From DATLSM01 sp963722965 (GTDB taxonomy: Bacteria; Actinomycetota; Thermoleophilia; Solirubrobacterales; 70-9), in NCBI GenBank assembly GCA_963722965.1, contig CAVROX010000001.1, positions 43,101 to 107,100 of the forward strand: a stretch of DNA of 64,000 bases, written 5' to 3'. Of the stretch, positions 36,001 through 44,787 are shown in pieces. Position numbers and translations under genes: made by a program. The notes beneath the pieces were generated by a model. The model had not been told where the DNA came from. It saw only the letters and a list, made by a program, of their open reading frames with translations, and did not search any database. How positions within the stretch are numbered: the first letter of the stretch is position 1; each line of letters starts with the position of its first letter.

Positions 36001-38478
36001 GGAGAGCTGATCCAGGGCATGGCCGGCTCGCTTGACCCCGGTCCGAATGCCGAACCAGCCGGCTACGTTGCTACGCCACTCTCGGCAAACGGGGAACACC
36101 TGATCTTTGGCTCGACCTCGAAGTTCGAGCCCGAAGGAAACGAAGGCCAGATTACGATCTATGACCGCAACCTGAAGACCGATCAAACCAAGGTCGTCTC
36201 AAAGGCGCCGGGCAACGAAGATCCGCCCTACCTAAATCTCCCCTGCCTGACCAACTGCTCCTCTGATGGTATCGCCGAGCTGGACATCTCAGCCGACGGC
36301 TCCCACGTCCTCATCGGCCAGCTCGTCGGAGAAGAGAACGGCGCCAAGTATTGGCACCTCTACATGAACAACGGCGACTCGGTCCGCACCGCCGACGTTA
36401 CCCCAGGCGCCAAAGAAGGTGTCCTCTTCGACGGCATGAGCGCCGACGGCTCCAAGGTCTTCTTCTCCTCCGAAGAACACCTCACCCACGAAGACGAACT
36501 CCACACAGGTGCCGACATCTACATGTGGCAGGAAGGCAAACCGCTGACCCTGATCTCCAAGGGCGACGGCAACGCCTGCGACCCGGTGGCGAACTCCGCC
36601 GATCTCCACTGGAACACCGCCAACCCCGAAGAAGCGAGCTGCGGTGCCGTCGCGATCGGTGGTGGGGGAGGGGTCTCATCGGCCAACGGCACGATCTATT
36701 TCCTCTCCCCCGAGCAGCTAGAGGGCTCTGGGCATGGCACCCCCAATGCCCCCAACCTCTACCGCGCCAGTCCCGCCGATGGCTACGCGACCCATTACGT
36801 CACCACCTTGGAGTCGGCCCTCAATGCCCCGCATCCGCCAAAGCTGCGCCGCTCCTTCGACCACGACTTCGGCTCCTTCACCGCTGCCACTGGACTTGGC
36901 GTTGATCAATCAACTGGAGATGTCTACGTCCTCGACGCCGCCACCAACACGATCGAGAAGTTCAACTCCTCCGGCAGCCCTGTCAACTTCACCGAAGGTG
37001 CCGGTGCCGGCACGAACCAGCTTACTGGCGTCGAAACCCCGGCCGGATCCTTTGAAGACTACCCGCCCTACGGCATCCCTAGTCAGATCGCCGTCGATCA
37101 ATCCAACGGTGATCTCTACGTCCCTGATCTCTTCCATGGGGTGATTGATGTATTCAACTCAGCCGGCAAGTACCTGAGCCAGGTCGGCGGACTCGAATTG
37201 CCCACTGGGGTTGCCATCGATCCCACCAACGGCCACCTCTACATCACAACCTTTTCCCCAGGTGGGGTTAGCGTTTATGATTCCTCCGGCAACCTCCTCT
37301 CCACCTTCGGCGAAGGCGCCACCAGCAGTGTTGCTGTCGCAACTGACGGAACGGTCTACGTCACCCGTCTATTCGGTCAGACTGAAGTCTTCAACTCCAA
37401 AGGCACCTTTGTCAAAATCCTCGACCCAAACCGCTCGCACAGCATTGCCGTTGACTCATCAACTGGCGACGTGTATGTCGACGAATCGGAAGTCGGCTTT
37501 CAGGGCGAACAGATCGCCCGCTTCGATTCATCAGGCAGCCGCATTGAAACCTTGCGCCCGCAGGGGGTCACCAGTGGCGTCGCCATCGACCCCGAAGGCA
37601 GCCTTTACGCCACCGATGCTGGCGGCACCGCGATTGCGCTTTTTCCTGCCACTCTGGCCCCTGACCCGCGAATCGACAATTCCCTGGTCCTCGACAGCGT
37701 AGGCTCGCCCGAAGCCCGCCACACGGCGGACTTCCAACTTACGCCCAATGGGGAGGACGCCGTTTTTGCCTCCACCCTCCCCCTCGCGGGCGGTGAAGAA
37801 GAAACCGCGGGTCATCCTCAGATCTTCCGTTTCGACGCCACCACCGAAGGCCTCGCCTGCGTTTCTTGCACCACCACCGGTGAACCTTCAGCCAATGATG
37901 CTTCGCTCGCCTCCGACGGCACCAGCCTCACCGACGAAGGGCGTGTCTTCTTCAACACAGCCGATCAGCTCGTCGGCTCCGACACCAACGGCAGGGGCGA
38001 CGTCTATGAGTGGGAGGGTCTGGGCACCGGAAACTGCACCACCGAAAGCCCCTTCTACAACAAACCTGCTGGTGCTTGCCTCGCCCTAATCTCCGCTGGC
38101 ACAGGTGCCTTTGACTCCGGTCTGCTGGGCGTCGACGCCAATGGGAGAGACGTCTATTTCTTCACCCGCGACTCCCTTGCGCCTCAGGACAAAAATGGCC
38201 CCACAATGAAGATCTACGACGCCCGTGAAGGCGGCGGCTTCCCCTACCTCTTCCCCGAAGTCACCTGCAAATCCTCCGACGAGTGCCACGGCGCTGCAAG
38301 CCCGACTCCCGGGCCGCTCCAAATCGGCACTGAATCAGGGACCGCCCAATATGAAAGAGGATCCAAGGGGTGCAAACGGGGTTATATAAATAAGCGCGAC
38401 CACTGCGTACGCAAGCCCAACCGGCATAGACACAAGCACCGCAAACAACACAATCACAAGGGCGGAGGTCACACATGA
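33007..38478 (+). CDS. Secreted family-A surface protein, long type (A2)
   Basis: 1823 residues from ATG 33007, which shares its A with the B1 stop; a TTG three bases earlier is possible. Signal peptide ends QASA. Order: NHL repeats (VAVDQSTHDLYVTDPENHRV), FN3-like repeats interrupted at about residues 418-575 by an inserted module (NATAETVQSALTALPAIGSG), three more FN3-like repeats, hinge CPNSHVRQQT...DCRAYELVS (about 853), a PD40-like propeller split by a second NHL propeller (about 1278-1558), KSSDECHGA (about 1757), and the tail CKRGYINKRDHCV plus a His/Lys-rich end. Stop overlaps B2 start (ATGA). Largest intact protein in the window. Confidence 0.88.
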   Translation: MRPELKVQLARVVCAVAGLTVTGLFLLAPQASALSGHVFSTSFAGSGTNALASTGNGPQGEGLSSPSDVAVDQSTHDLYVTDPENHRVEKFSSSGEFLLMFGEGVNRREAEAIQAKEALGESPTPAELQAESICTSEPGEECQPGTASFDPVYLAVDNSGDLSAGDVYVEYYSDLEYHEYEVHVAKFDSHGTPITAWQSNGQVYVESHPRSLTVDPNGNLFAGGGLELGQFGSPIPNSSVPGGRVVFGQDENVFAAQGATVDEFGPTGTDLGRVTGPGFTGPPTALASDLSNGQLYVADAGAPIRHYDTSCEASDAPCVATDSFGGPELGRATGLAIDESSEVVYAADPGNHRVDVFTPAPFLPDVSATPATPGPTDTEATLAGTVDPAAAGEVTACEFSYLSDAAFKADQANEVQALTLAGATGGNFDLTFEGQKTGATGSGELYPGFPSIFQSVAVSSGAFIPGEEISGEGIPPGTTIAYAFGEYVGMSEAATSVGRVSLTADLPYNATAETVQSALTALPAIGSGNVEVTGSEGGPYTIEFTGALARHNVPQLSAGSSALTPGGATASVETTAQGNDGWANATSVPCQPATVPNSGQKAEVSAGLTGLTPETTYHYRVAATDAAGTARSSSTTFTPHKVIGLTTEPPTQLTGATATLNASLLGDGTSTHYHFQWGTTESYSHETTVREIASPHGPVPTELHDGIEGLQPVTTYHYRVVAQNGAGETSLGEDQRFATPPGAPRIQAESVAAVHTESARTTAQVNPEAGDTVYHLEYGTTACSTHPDPCVATPVLAGLAGAGTAYVEASVPVLGLAAGTTYHYRFVAENVTATTYGADRTFTTHTFVKEPGEPCPNSHVRQQTSSAGLLDCRAYELVSAGNAGGYDVESNLIPGQAPYGAYPEAEGRVLYGVHGGGIPGTDHPTDRGVDPYVAVRGGEGWSTEYVGVPADNPFAAGPFSSTPTGVDSSLDTFSFGGPGSCSPCFADGSTGIPVHLPDGELIQGMAGSLDPGPNAEPAGYVATPLSANGEHLIFGSTSKFEPEGNEGQITIYDRNLKTDQTKVVSKAPGNEDPPYLNLPCLTNCSSDGIAELDISADGSHVLIGQLVGEENGAKYWHLYMNNGDSVRTADVTPGAKEGVLFDGMSADGSKVFFSSEEHLTHEDELHTGADIYMWQEGKPLTLISKGDGNACDPVANSADLHWNTANPEEASCGAVAIGGGGGVSSANGTIYFLSPEQLEGSGHGTPNAPNLYRASPADGYATHYVTTLESALNAPHPPKLRRSFDHDFGSFTAATGLGVDQSTGDVYVLDAATNTIEKFNSSGSPVNFTEGAGAGTNQLTGVETPAGSFEDYPPYGIPSQIAVDQSNGDLYVPDLFHGVIDVFNSAGKYLSQVGGLELPTGVAIDPTNGHLYITTFSPGGVSVYDSSGNLLSTFGEGATSSVAVATDGTVYVTRLFGQTEVFNSKGTFVKILDPNRSHSIAVDSSTGDVYVDESEVGFQGEQIARFDSSGSRIETLRPQGVTSGVAIDPEGSLYATDAGGTAIALFPATLAPDPRIDNSLVLDSVGSPEARHTADFQLTPNGEDAVFASTLPLAGGEEETAGHPQIFRFDATTEGLACVSCTTTGEPSANDASLASDGTSLTDEGRVFFNTADQLVGSDTNGRGDVYEWEGLGTGNCTTESPFYNKPAGACLALISAGTGAFDSGLLGVDANGRDVYFFTRDSLAPQDKNGPTMKIYDAREGGGFPYLFPEVTCKSSDECHGAASPTPGPLQIGTESGTAQYERGSKGCKRGYINKRDHCVRKPNRHRHKHRKQHNHKGGGHT

Positions 38479-41400
38479 TCCGCCGCCACCAACACCTCCA
38501 CCCCGGCGTCGTGGCGTCTGCGGCGGCCGTGCTGGCGCTGGCCCTCGCCGCTCCTGCCTCCGCCGAAGAGAGGGTGGAATCCTTCAAGACCACCCTCGTC
38601 GAATCCAGCGTGCCGCTTGGTGAAACCGCGGCGACCGGCATCGTGCAGGGCGAACCTGTCGGTGAAAGCTTCACGATCGAAACACGCGAAGGGCCGATCG
38701 ATAACGTTGAAGTCTCTCCCTCGACCACCTACCGGAGGGCGAGGTCGGTGCTCGGCGAAGAAGCGAACCTGCCGACCTTGAGCGATGTTCGCAGCGGCGA
38801 TCTGGTTGGACTCGCCGGCGCGATCTCTGGCGCGACCGTTTCTGCGACCGCTGTTGTCATCTCGGCCCCCCAGGCCGGTGCCCACCCCGACCTCTTGACC
38901 TCCTTTACCCTGGAAAGCCCAGGTGCTCCAGAAGCCGCCCAAAACGTCTTCTTCAACGCTCCGACCGGCCTCTTCGGCAACCCCGATGCGATCACGAAGT
39001 GCGCGCCCGCTGATTTCGCGCTCGACCAGTGTCCGCCCAACTCCCAGGCAGGCCTGATCACGATCCGCGCCAACTATCAGGGTGAACCAAACAAGCTCCT
39101 TGGGACGGCTCCGATCTTTCTCATTGTCCCCCAGGAAGGCGAAACGGCCCGCTTCTCCTTCGTCGTCCCCATCCTCGACATCCCGATCACCATCCCCGTC
39201 ACTGTGCGCACCAACTCCGACTACGGCCTCAGCTTCACCGTCAAAGACATCACCCAGCTCGCCCCCCGGCCGCCGCCAAGCTCACCTTTTGGGGATTCCC
39301 GGCTGAAGAAAGCCACAATCCCCAACGGTTCCCCAAAGGCGAACCGGCAAAGCCGACCGGCTGTCCCGAAGAAGAAGGGACCGCCTGCATCGCGAACCCA
39401 ACCCGTTCCAGCATCACTTCTGAGCCTCTGATCGATAACCCGACCGTCTGCACCGGCCATCAGCTGACCTCCACCCTGGAGGTCGAAACCTACGCCGACC
39501 CCGCTCACCACCCATCAGCCAACGCCACCTACCCCCCGATCGAAGGCTGCGAAAACGAGGTCTTCAGACCGGTACTGCAAGCGTCTCCGACGACCAGCGA
39601 GACCGACTCCGCCTCGGGGCTGAACCTCGACCTCAAATCGCCCCAGTTTCTCACCAAGGCCGCAGAGCCCTCAGAGATCAAGGAAGCCACCGTCACACTG
39701 CCCGAAGGCTTCAACGTCAACCCCGACGCTGCCGATGGTCAGACTGAATGCAGGGAAGCCGAAGCCAATTTCAATACGGAGGGCCCGGCGCAGTGCCCCG
39801 ACACCTCCAAGATCGGCACCTTCTCGATCGGCACTCCGGCGTTGCCCGAGCGCCTCGAAGGATCCGTATACCTCGGCGAACCCAAGCCGGGAGACCAGTA
39901 CCGCCTCTTCATGACCGCCTCGGGCTTCGGGATGAATATCAAGCTCGTCGGCTCGGTCAGGCCGAACCCCGAAACCGGACGCCTCATCGCCGAATTCCCC
40001 GAACTTCCCCAGGCTCCCTTCGAAGACTTTCAGCTGCACCTCTTCTCGGGCGAACGAAGCCTGATGGCGACGCCGACCGCCTGCAGCGTCTACCCCGTTA
40101 GCGCCGAGTTCTTCCCCTGGGACGGGAGCCTTTCCGAACAGGAAACCAACCAGATCTTCAGTATCGAATCCGGCCCCCACGGCTCAGGATGCCCGGGCCA
40201 GGTTCGCCCCTTCGCGCCGACGCTTGAAGCCGGCACCGCCGACGCCACCGCCGGCGCCTTCTCCAACTTCGCGCTCAAGGTCAACCGCGAAGACGGCGAC
40301 CAGAACATCGCCCACATCAACTTCACCATGCCCCCGGGTCTGAGCGCCGACCTCGGCGGCGTCAGCTACTGCTCAGACGCCCAGATCGCCGAGGCAGCCC
40401 GCAGCCCGGGAAGGGCCGAGCAGGGCGAGGCCAGCTGTCCAGCCTCCTCTGAAATCGGCACCTCCAACGTCGCCGCCGGTCCCGGCACCCACCCCTTCCA
40501 CGCCACAGGGCACCTCTACCTGGCCGGGCCCTTCCAGGGTGCCCCGCTCTCGCTTGTCGTCGTCACCCCTGCGCTGGCGGGGCCCTATGACTACGGCACC
40601 GTCGTCGTCCGCGTCGCCCTCCACATCGACCCGCTTGACGCTCACGTGGTCGCCCACTCCGAAGCGGTGCCGGAGATCATCGGCGGCATCCCGCTGCGGA
40701 TCCGCTCGATCGAGGTCAACATCAACCGGCCCAACTTCATGATCAACCCAACCAACTGCGCTGAATTTCACACCGTCTCCGAAGGGGTGGGGGACCAGGG
40801 CAGCGCCGTCTCCTTCAGCTCGCCCTTCATCGCCGTCAACTGTCATACGCTGCCCTTCGCCCCGAAGATGTCGGTCACCCAGCTCGGCGGCCACCGCTCC
40901 ACTGCCCGCGGCAAGGACCCCGCCCTGCGGTTTGACCTGAACACCACCGCCGGGGACGCCAACCTCTCCTCGGCCACCGTCACCTTGCCGAAGTCCTTTG
41001 AGATCGACCAGCGCCACCTCGGCAACCTCTGCTCGAGGGCCCAGCTCGAACGCGAACACTGTGCCGGACGCCAGCCGATCGGCTACGTCTCTGATGAAAC
41101 CCCGCTGCTCGAAAAGCCCCTCGAAGGCCCCGCCTACGCGGTCTCGGGCTTTGCCAGCGGCACCAACGTCCTGCCCCACATCGTCTTCATCTTGGGCGGC
41201 CAGGTGACAGTGATGCCCCAGGGCGAATCGACGACGATCTCCGGCGGGCGCCTCAAAACTGTCGTCCCGGTGATTCCCGACGTCCCGATCGGCCACTTCC
41301 GCCTCACCCTGCTCGGCGGCGCCCACGGCTACATCTCAAACACCGAAAGCCTCTGCACAGCAAAGCCGGTTATCGCTGTGGCGCTGAACGGACAAAACGG

Positions 41401-41494
41401 CAAGTCGATCTTCCAGCAGGTGAAGACCAAGACCGCCTGCAAGGCGAAGAAGCCGAAGAGGGCCAAGCGCCACCACAGGCGCGGGAGTCGCTGA
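38475..41494 (+). CDS. Secreted family-B surface protein, type 2 (B2; one-base frame break)
   Basis: About 1006 residues if one base in the CCCCCC run near 39258 is corrected; then TQLAP continues as LAAAKLTFWGFPAEESHN in the next frame. Signal peptide VVASAAAVLALALAAPASA. An extra N-terminal domain (about residues 45-130; SFTIETREGPIDNVEV ... LSDVRSGDLVGLAGAISG) looks like a DUF5666-type fold. Modules follow with CPPNSQAG, CPDTSKIG, CPASSEIG and the variant CAGRQPIG. It ends with a Lys/Arg/His-rich tail. Type 2 proteins share VNINRPNFMINPTNC near the end. The frame break may be an error, since both sides are well conserved. Confidence 0.82.
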
Positions 41495-41565
41495 GCGCCT
41501 GGTTGACGGATCGATTAACGCCGCTTTCCTGTTTCCTGGATACGTGGTGATGGGTAGACAGGATT

Positions 41566-41590
41566 GGGCGCAGAGCCGGATTCTGCGCCC
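41566..41590 (+). terminator. Hairpin after the first cassette
   Basis: A perfect nine-base stem GGGCGCAGA/TCTGCGCCC with loop GCCGGAT, 71 bases after the B2 stop. The same hairpin occurs at 23784-23808. No T-run follows, so its role as terminator is probable rather than certain. Confidence 0.5.
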
Positions 41591-41710
41591 GAAACGGGCG
41601 TAAACGCCGGTAAACGGCGGGATCTGTCCGCTCAGGTCGCATATCAAGGAACCGTCGGATACCGCAGCGGAAAGCCAAAAACTCGGCCCATTGCCGTCCC
41701 CTGCTGCCCC

Positions 41711-41754
41711 GCCTTACAAGCAGGAGGCCGGCGGTTCGAGCCCGTCACCGCCCA
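41711..41754 (+). pseudogene. 3' fragment of a tRNA-Val-like gene
   Basis: The 44 bases begin like the intact tRNA-Val anticodon loop and stem (GCCTTACAAGCAGGAGG) but the T-arm differs (CCGGCGGTTCGAGCCCGTCA). The 5' half of a tRNA is absent. The sequence would fit another tRNA-Val isogene 3' end, with ACCGCCCA closing. Confidence 0.75.
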
Positions 41755-41854
41755 CTCGAAAAACCCCGCAAATCATGGAAAGACTTGGATTTGGCCCCGG
41801 CGCTGCCAAACAGGGGTTATCAGTGTCGATTTGAGCTGAAGCCAACTGCGGGGA

Positions 41855-42637
41855 CTACGCTGGATCGACGCCGACGGCCTCGCCCAGCCCACGGCGCTGG
41901 ATCGAAGCTTCGTGTTCCCGCAGCGCCTCTGGCTTGAGCGTCGCCTCAAGGATCAGCACCGTCGCGCACAGCAGAGCCCAGAGTTGAGCGAAGAGCGCCC
42001 ACAGGCGCTCTTCGAGCCCCTGGTAGCCGACAAACGAGTCGTGCATAAAAAACGTGACCATCCATGCGGCCAAGAACACGAGAGCGCCGCTCAAAACGAT
42101 TCGCGCGAGCCGGCTCGGCCACGCCGAGCGGGCAAAGACGAAGGCCGTCAGCAATAGCGAGATGTCGATGCCGAGGCTCAGCCACTCGTGCGCGTAGTGA
42201 TGCCATGAGAGCGCGTCCGCAGCTTCGCGTGACTTGCACACGGCGCTCACCGTGGGCGAGCAGTCCATGCGCAGCGGCCCGACGAGAATCGCGCACAGCC
42301 CGGCGAGCGCGAACATCAATGGCATCGCCAGCGGCCAGGGCCGCGTGCGCAGCGACGGCGCAAGAGCGACCCCGAGCGCGATGAAGCCCAATCCCCAAAT
42401 CCCGACAAAGGTGGCGAAGATCCAGGGGTTCGCCGCCCCGTCCCGGCCGAGCTCGCTTATGTACTGGCGAACCGGCGAGTAATGAGGTTCGAGAGCGCCA
42501 GCCAGCACCCATCCGACGAGGAACACGACCTGCGCGAGGATCACCGCCCACGCCAGCAACAACGTCCGACGCCGTGCCGCGTCGGGCAAAAGCGGCCACC
42601 CTGGCGGTCTGAGCCAAAGCGCGAGGTCGCGTAGCAC
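41855..42637 (-). CDS. DUF998-family membrane protein
   Basis: A 260-residue protein with about six transmembrane helices. The family pattern is visible as YSPVRQYISELGRDGAANPW after helix 1, with the conserved S-x-LG and W-x-N/F motif region, and a later HYAHEWLSLGIDISLLLTA. DUF998 proteins are membrane proteins of unknown biochemical role. It points away from the tRNA fragment and is convergent with the end of the first cassette. No operon partner is evident. Confidence 0.8.
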   Translation of the reverse strand: MLRDLALWLRPPGWPLLPDAARRRTLLLAWAVILAQVVFLVGWVLAGALEPHYSPVRQYISELGRDGAANPWIFATFVGIWGLGFIALGVALAPSLRTRPWPLAMPLMFALAGLCAILVGPLRMDCSPTVSAVCKSREAADALSWHHYAHEWLSLGIDISLLLTAFVFARSAWPSRLARIVLSGALVFLAAWMVTFFMHDSFVGYQGLEERLWALFAQLWALLCATVLILEATLKPEALREHEASIQRRGLGEAVGVDPA

Positions 42638-42730
42638 GTTCTCCGGGAGGCTACCCCGTCCCGAGTTGACGTGCGGCCCGCTGAGGCTGGCCGGATTTGA
42701 TGGTCTCCGTGAACCCGGTTCGGCTCAGCC

Positions 42731-43027
42731 AGCGGCGAGCGTTTCATCGCGGCCACCCAGGTTCTCTGGATGGCCGCGATGGGCGCGGTCCTTCGCGAGC
42801 GCCTTGGGGAGGCGGCCTCGAAGGCGCCGGTCCTCACCGTCCCCGATCTGCTCGTGCGCGCCACGGCGCTGTTTGACCCCAACATTCGCTCGGTTAGAGG
42901 GCCTGGCAATCGGACGGTCGTCGGAGAAGGCGAGGGAGACGCTCGGCTGGGCACCTCGCTCGATCGAGGACACGATCGCCGAAACTGGCGAGAGCCTGAT
43001 CCGCCAGGCAGTCACCGCCGCCGCTAA
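42731..43027 (+). pseudogene. 3' remnant of a NAD-dependent epimerase/reductase
   Basis: In one frame from 42731: ERFIAATQVLWMAAMGAVLR, then ERLGEAASKAPVLTVPDLLV and RATALFDPNIRSV; after a frame change near 42900 it continues as SSEKARETLGWAPRSIEDTI, AETGESLIRQ. This is the last third of extended SDR proteins of the dihydroflavonol/cinnamoyl-CoA-reductase type, where the end is ...N.kArr.LGW.PRs.eeai..tAeSL. The NAD-binding N-terminus is missing and the frame is broken, so the gene is dead. Confidence 0.7.
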
Positions 43028-43327
43028 AGCAAGGGCCGCGCTCACATTCCCAACGATCGGGCGCGCGCGACAAAGTAATTGCCTTGACAAGTTGACACTA
43101 CTCTGCTTATCTGGGCCTCGGGTGGCGGCTTCCCACCGTCCATCCTCAGTTGCCCCAGATCGGCCGAAGAGCCGGGCACGGGTTGACTTGAGATTACGGC
43201 GCTGTTCTTCCCTGTTTCAGCGCCAGGCAGTGTGGAATGCGACTCCGGCCGACGGATTCCCTCCGGCGTCCGGAGCGCCTTCCATCTTCGAGACGGACCG
43301 ATTACCAACATTGGGTCGTTGCATTCT
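43028..43327. other. 300-base gap with a consensus-like promoter
   Basis: No gene. TTGACA at 43084-43089, 17 bases, then TTATCT at 43107-43112 reads like a plus-strand promoter, but nothing lies downstream on that strand for over 2 kb. Confidence 0.4.
43084..43112 (+). promoter_or_regulatory. Orphan sigma-70-type promoter candidate
   Basis: TTGACA-N17-TTATCT. It faces the 3' end of the convergent double-TetR gene, so it might drive an antisense RNA or be left over from a lost gene. Confidence 0.35.
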
Positions 43328-44743
43328 CTAGCGCCCGCCGAAAGGAACAAGAGCGATGAACGCGATGTCCGGTAGCAGCTCTCGGAGCGCTCTCGCCCGA
43401 CCTTCAGCTACCTCGCGCTGGAGTACAACGTAGATACCATCGGTGATCGCCTCCACGACTACGTCCGGCAGGGGGTGCCCTAGCTCAGGTGGAACATTCT
43501 TTAGGTCGAAGACGGCCGCGAGCCCATCGACAAGCGTCTCGACTCGGTCCAGTCCCTCCGGTCCGGCCGCGATCGCCTCGATGAACGGGAGTCTGGCGAT
43601 CAGAGGGTTATCGGCGAGGAAGATCAGGAGCCGCGCTAGTCCCCCTACGAGCTTCTCAGCCCAACTCTCGGGGAGTTCCACAGCTGCCACAACCCTGGTT
43701 GCGGCATGCAGTTGGATCACGTCCATCGCCTCCAGAAATGTCTCCTGGGCGCTTGAGAAATGCTCATAGAAGGTCTGATTGGAGACCCCGGCGGCGCCGG
43801 TGATCGCCGGAATGCTGAGCTTTGCGTAGCCATTTTCTGCCGCCACCATCGCGGCGGCCCGCACCATCCGCTCGCGCTGAGTCAGCCTGGCGCGATCGCG
43901 GATGCTGTCGGGTTGTTCGTCCCACAGCTCGTCTGGCGCAGGTTGGCCAATTGGCGGTAATCGCGGTTTTATCTGTGCGATACCCGGGAGGGTGGGGCTC
44001 CCAACCTGGCGGTAGGAGAGGCCCCAATCCAGCAGCTCATCGATGTGATCACGCAGCTCCTCAAGCCCCCCGCTCCTGATTCGGCTTTGCACCAGCCCTC
44101 GAATCCCGCCGACAATCGCTCGGACGGCTAACTCCGGGACCGTTGCCCGTTCGGCCGGATCGGTCAATGCATCGCTTACAAGCTCTTCATAGACTTCTGC
44201 AGCCCGCTGGCGCCCGGCGACACCGGTTGCTCCCAATCGCAGCGACTCAACGACCACGAGGTAGGTCCAATCGGGGTGATCAATCGCGATATTCAGGTAG
44301 GTCTCAAAGGCCGCGCGGAGCTGCCTTCTATACCCGGACTCCGCCTCGAAGGCGCTCCTGACTCGCTCGGCATCCATTGCGACGATCGAATCGAAAGCGG
44401 CCATGAAGCAGTCCTCGAGCGAATCGAACTGCTTGTAGAAGGTCGAGTTGGAAACCCCGGCCAGGGAGGCGATCTCCCTCACGCTCGTCGCCGGGTACCC
44501 GTGCACTTTGACCGCATGCATCATCGCGCCTATCAGGCGTTCTCTTTGATGGGAGGCGACCTCGCTTGCATTTCTCCCGCTTCGCCCGTGTGGAAGCTTC
44601 GGAAAGAGCGACTCCGGCTGATCGGACTGGGGGAGGGCGCACTGCGTGCCACGATATGGGGCCCCAAAGTAACGTCCGTGACATGTTAAGGATTTTAGGG
44701 ACCGTCGAAAACCGCTCCGTGATGGGCTTTGACGTCGCGGCAT
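43328..44743 (-). CDS. TetR-family regulator with two tandem TetR units
   Basis: About 471 residues carrying two complete TetR halves. The first HTH is SVREIASLAGVSNSTFYKQF with the ligand domain after it (LRAAFETYLNIAIDHPDWTY); the second HTH is SIPAITGAAGVSNQTFYEHF, followed by another ligand domain. Such double TetR proteins are common in Solirubrobacterales and relatives and regulate lipid or efflux genes. The start is uncertain: no in-frame start lies just before the first domain, and ATG 44743 is the nearest sensible one. Two similar 20-25-base motifs upstream (44663 and 44763) may be its operators. Confidence 0.78.
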   Translation of the reverse strand: MPRRQSPSRSGFRRSLKSLTCHGRYFGAPYRGTQCALPQSDQPESLFPKLPHGRSGRNASEVASHQRERLIGAMMHAVKVHGYPATSVREIASLAGVSNSTFYKQFDSLEDCFMAAFDSIVAMDAERVRSAFEAESGYRRQLRAAFETYLNIAIDHPDWTYLVVVESLRLGATGVAGRQRAAEVYEELVSDALTDPAERATVPELAVRAIVGGIRGLVQSRIRSGGLEELRDHIDELLDWGLSYRQVGSPTLPGIAQIKPRLPPIGQPAPDELWDEQPDSIRDRARLTQRERMVRAAAMVAAENGYAKLSIPAITGAAGVSNQTFYEHFSSAQETFLEAMDVIQLHAATRVVAAVELPESWAEKLVGGLARLLIFLADNPLIARLPFIEAIAAGPEGLDRVETLVDGLAAVFDLKNVPPELGHPLPDVVVEAITDGIYVVLQREVAEGRARALRELLPDIAFIALVPFGGR

Positions 44744-44787
44744 CAATTTTGGACATGTAGCTCCAAAAGTAACGCACTTGACAATTG
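44663..44787. promoter_or_regulatory. Pair of direct repeats, candidate TetR operators
   Basis: AAAGTAACG-N4-TGACA occurs at 44666-44683 and again at 44766-44783, exactly 100 bases apart, around the presumed start of the double-TetR gene. The second copy contains TTGACA (44778-44783), which could be a -35 for the rightward surface-protein cassette. Binding by the adjacent regulator is inference. Confidence 0.5.

Larger units (their letters stand above)
41495..41755 (+). repeat. Upstream partner of the 260-270-base repeat
   Basis: Matches 23713-23984 with scattered changes. It follows the B2 stop directly and holds the hairpin at 41566-41590 and the tRNA-Val fragment at 41711. No gene lies in it. 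Confidence 0.85.
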
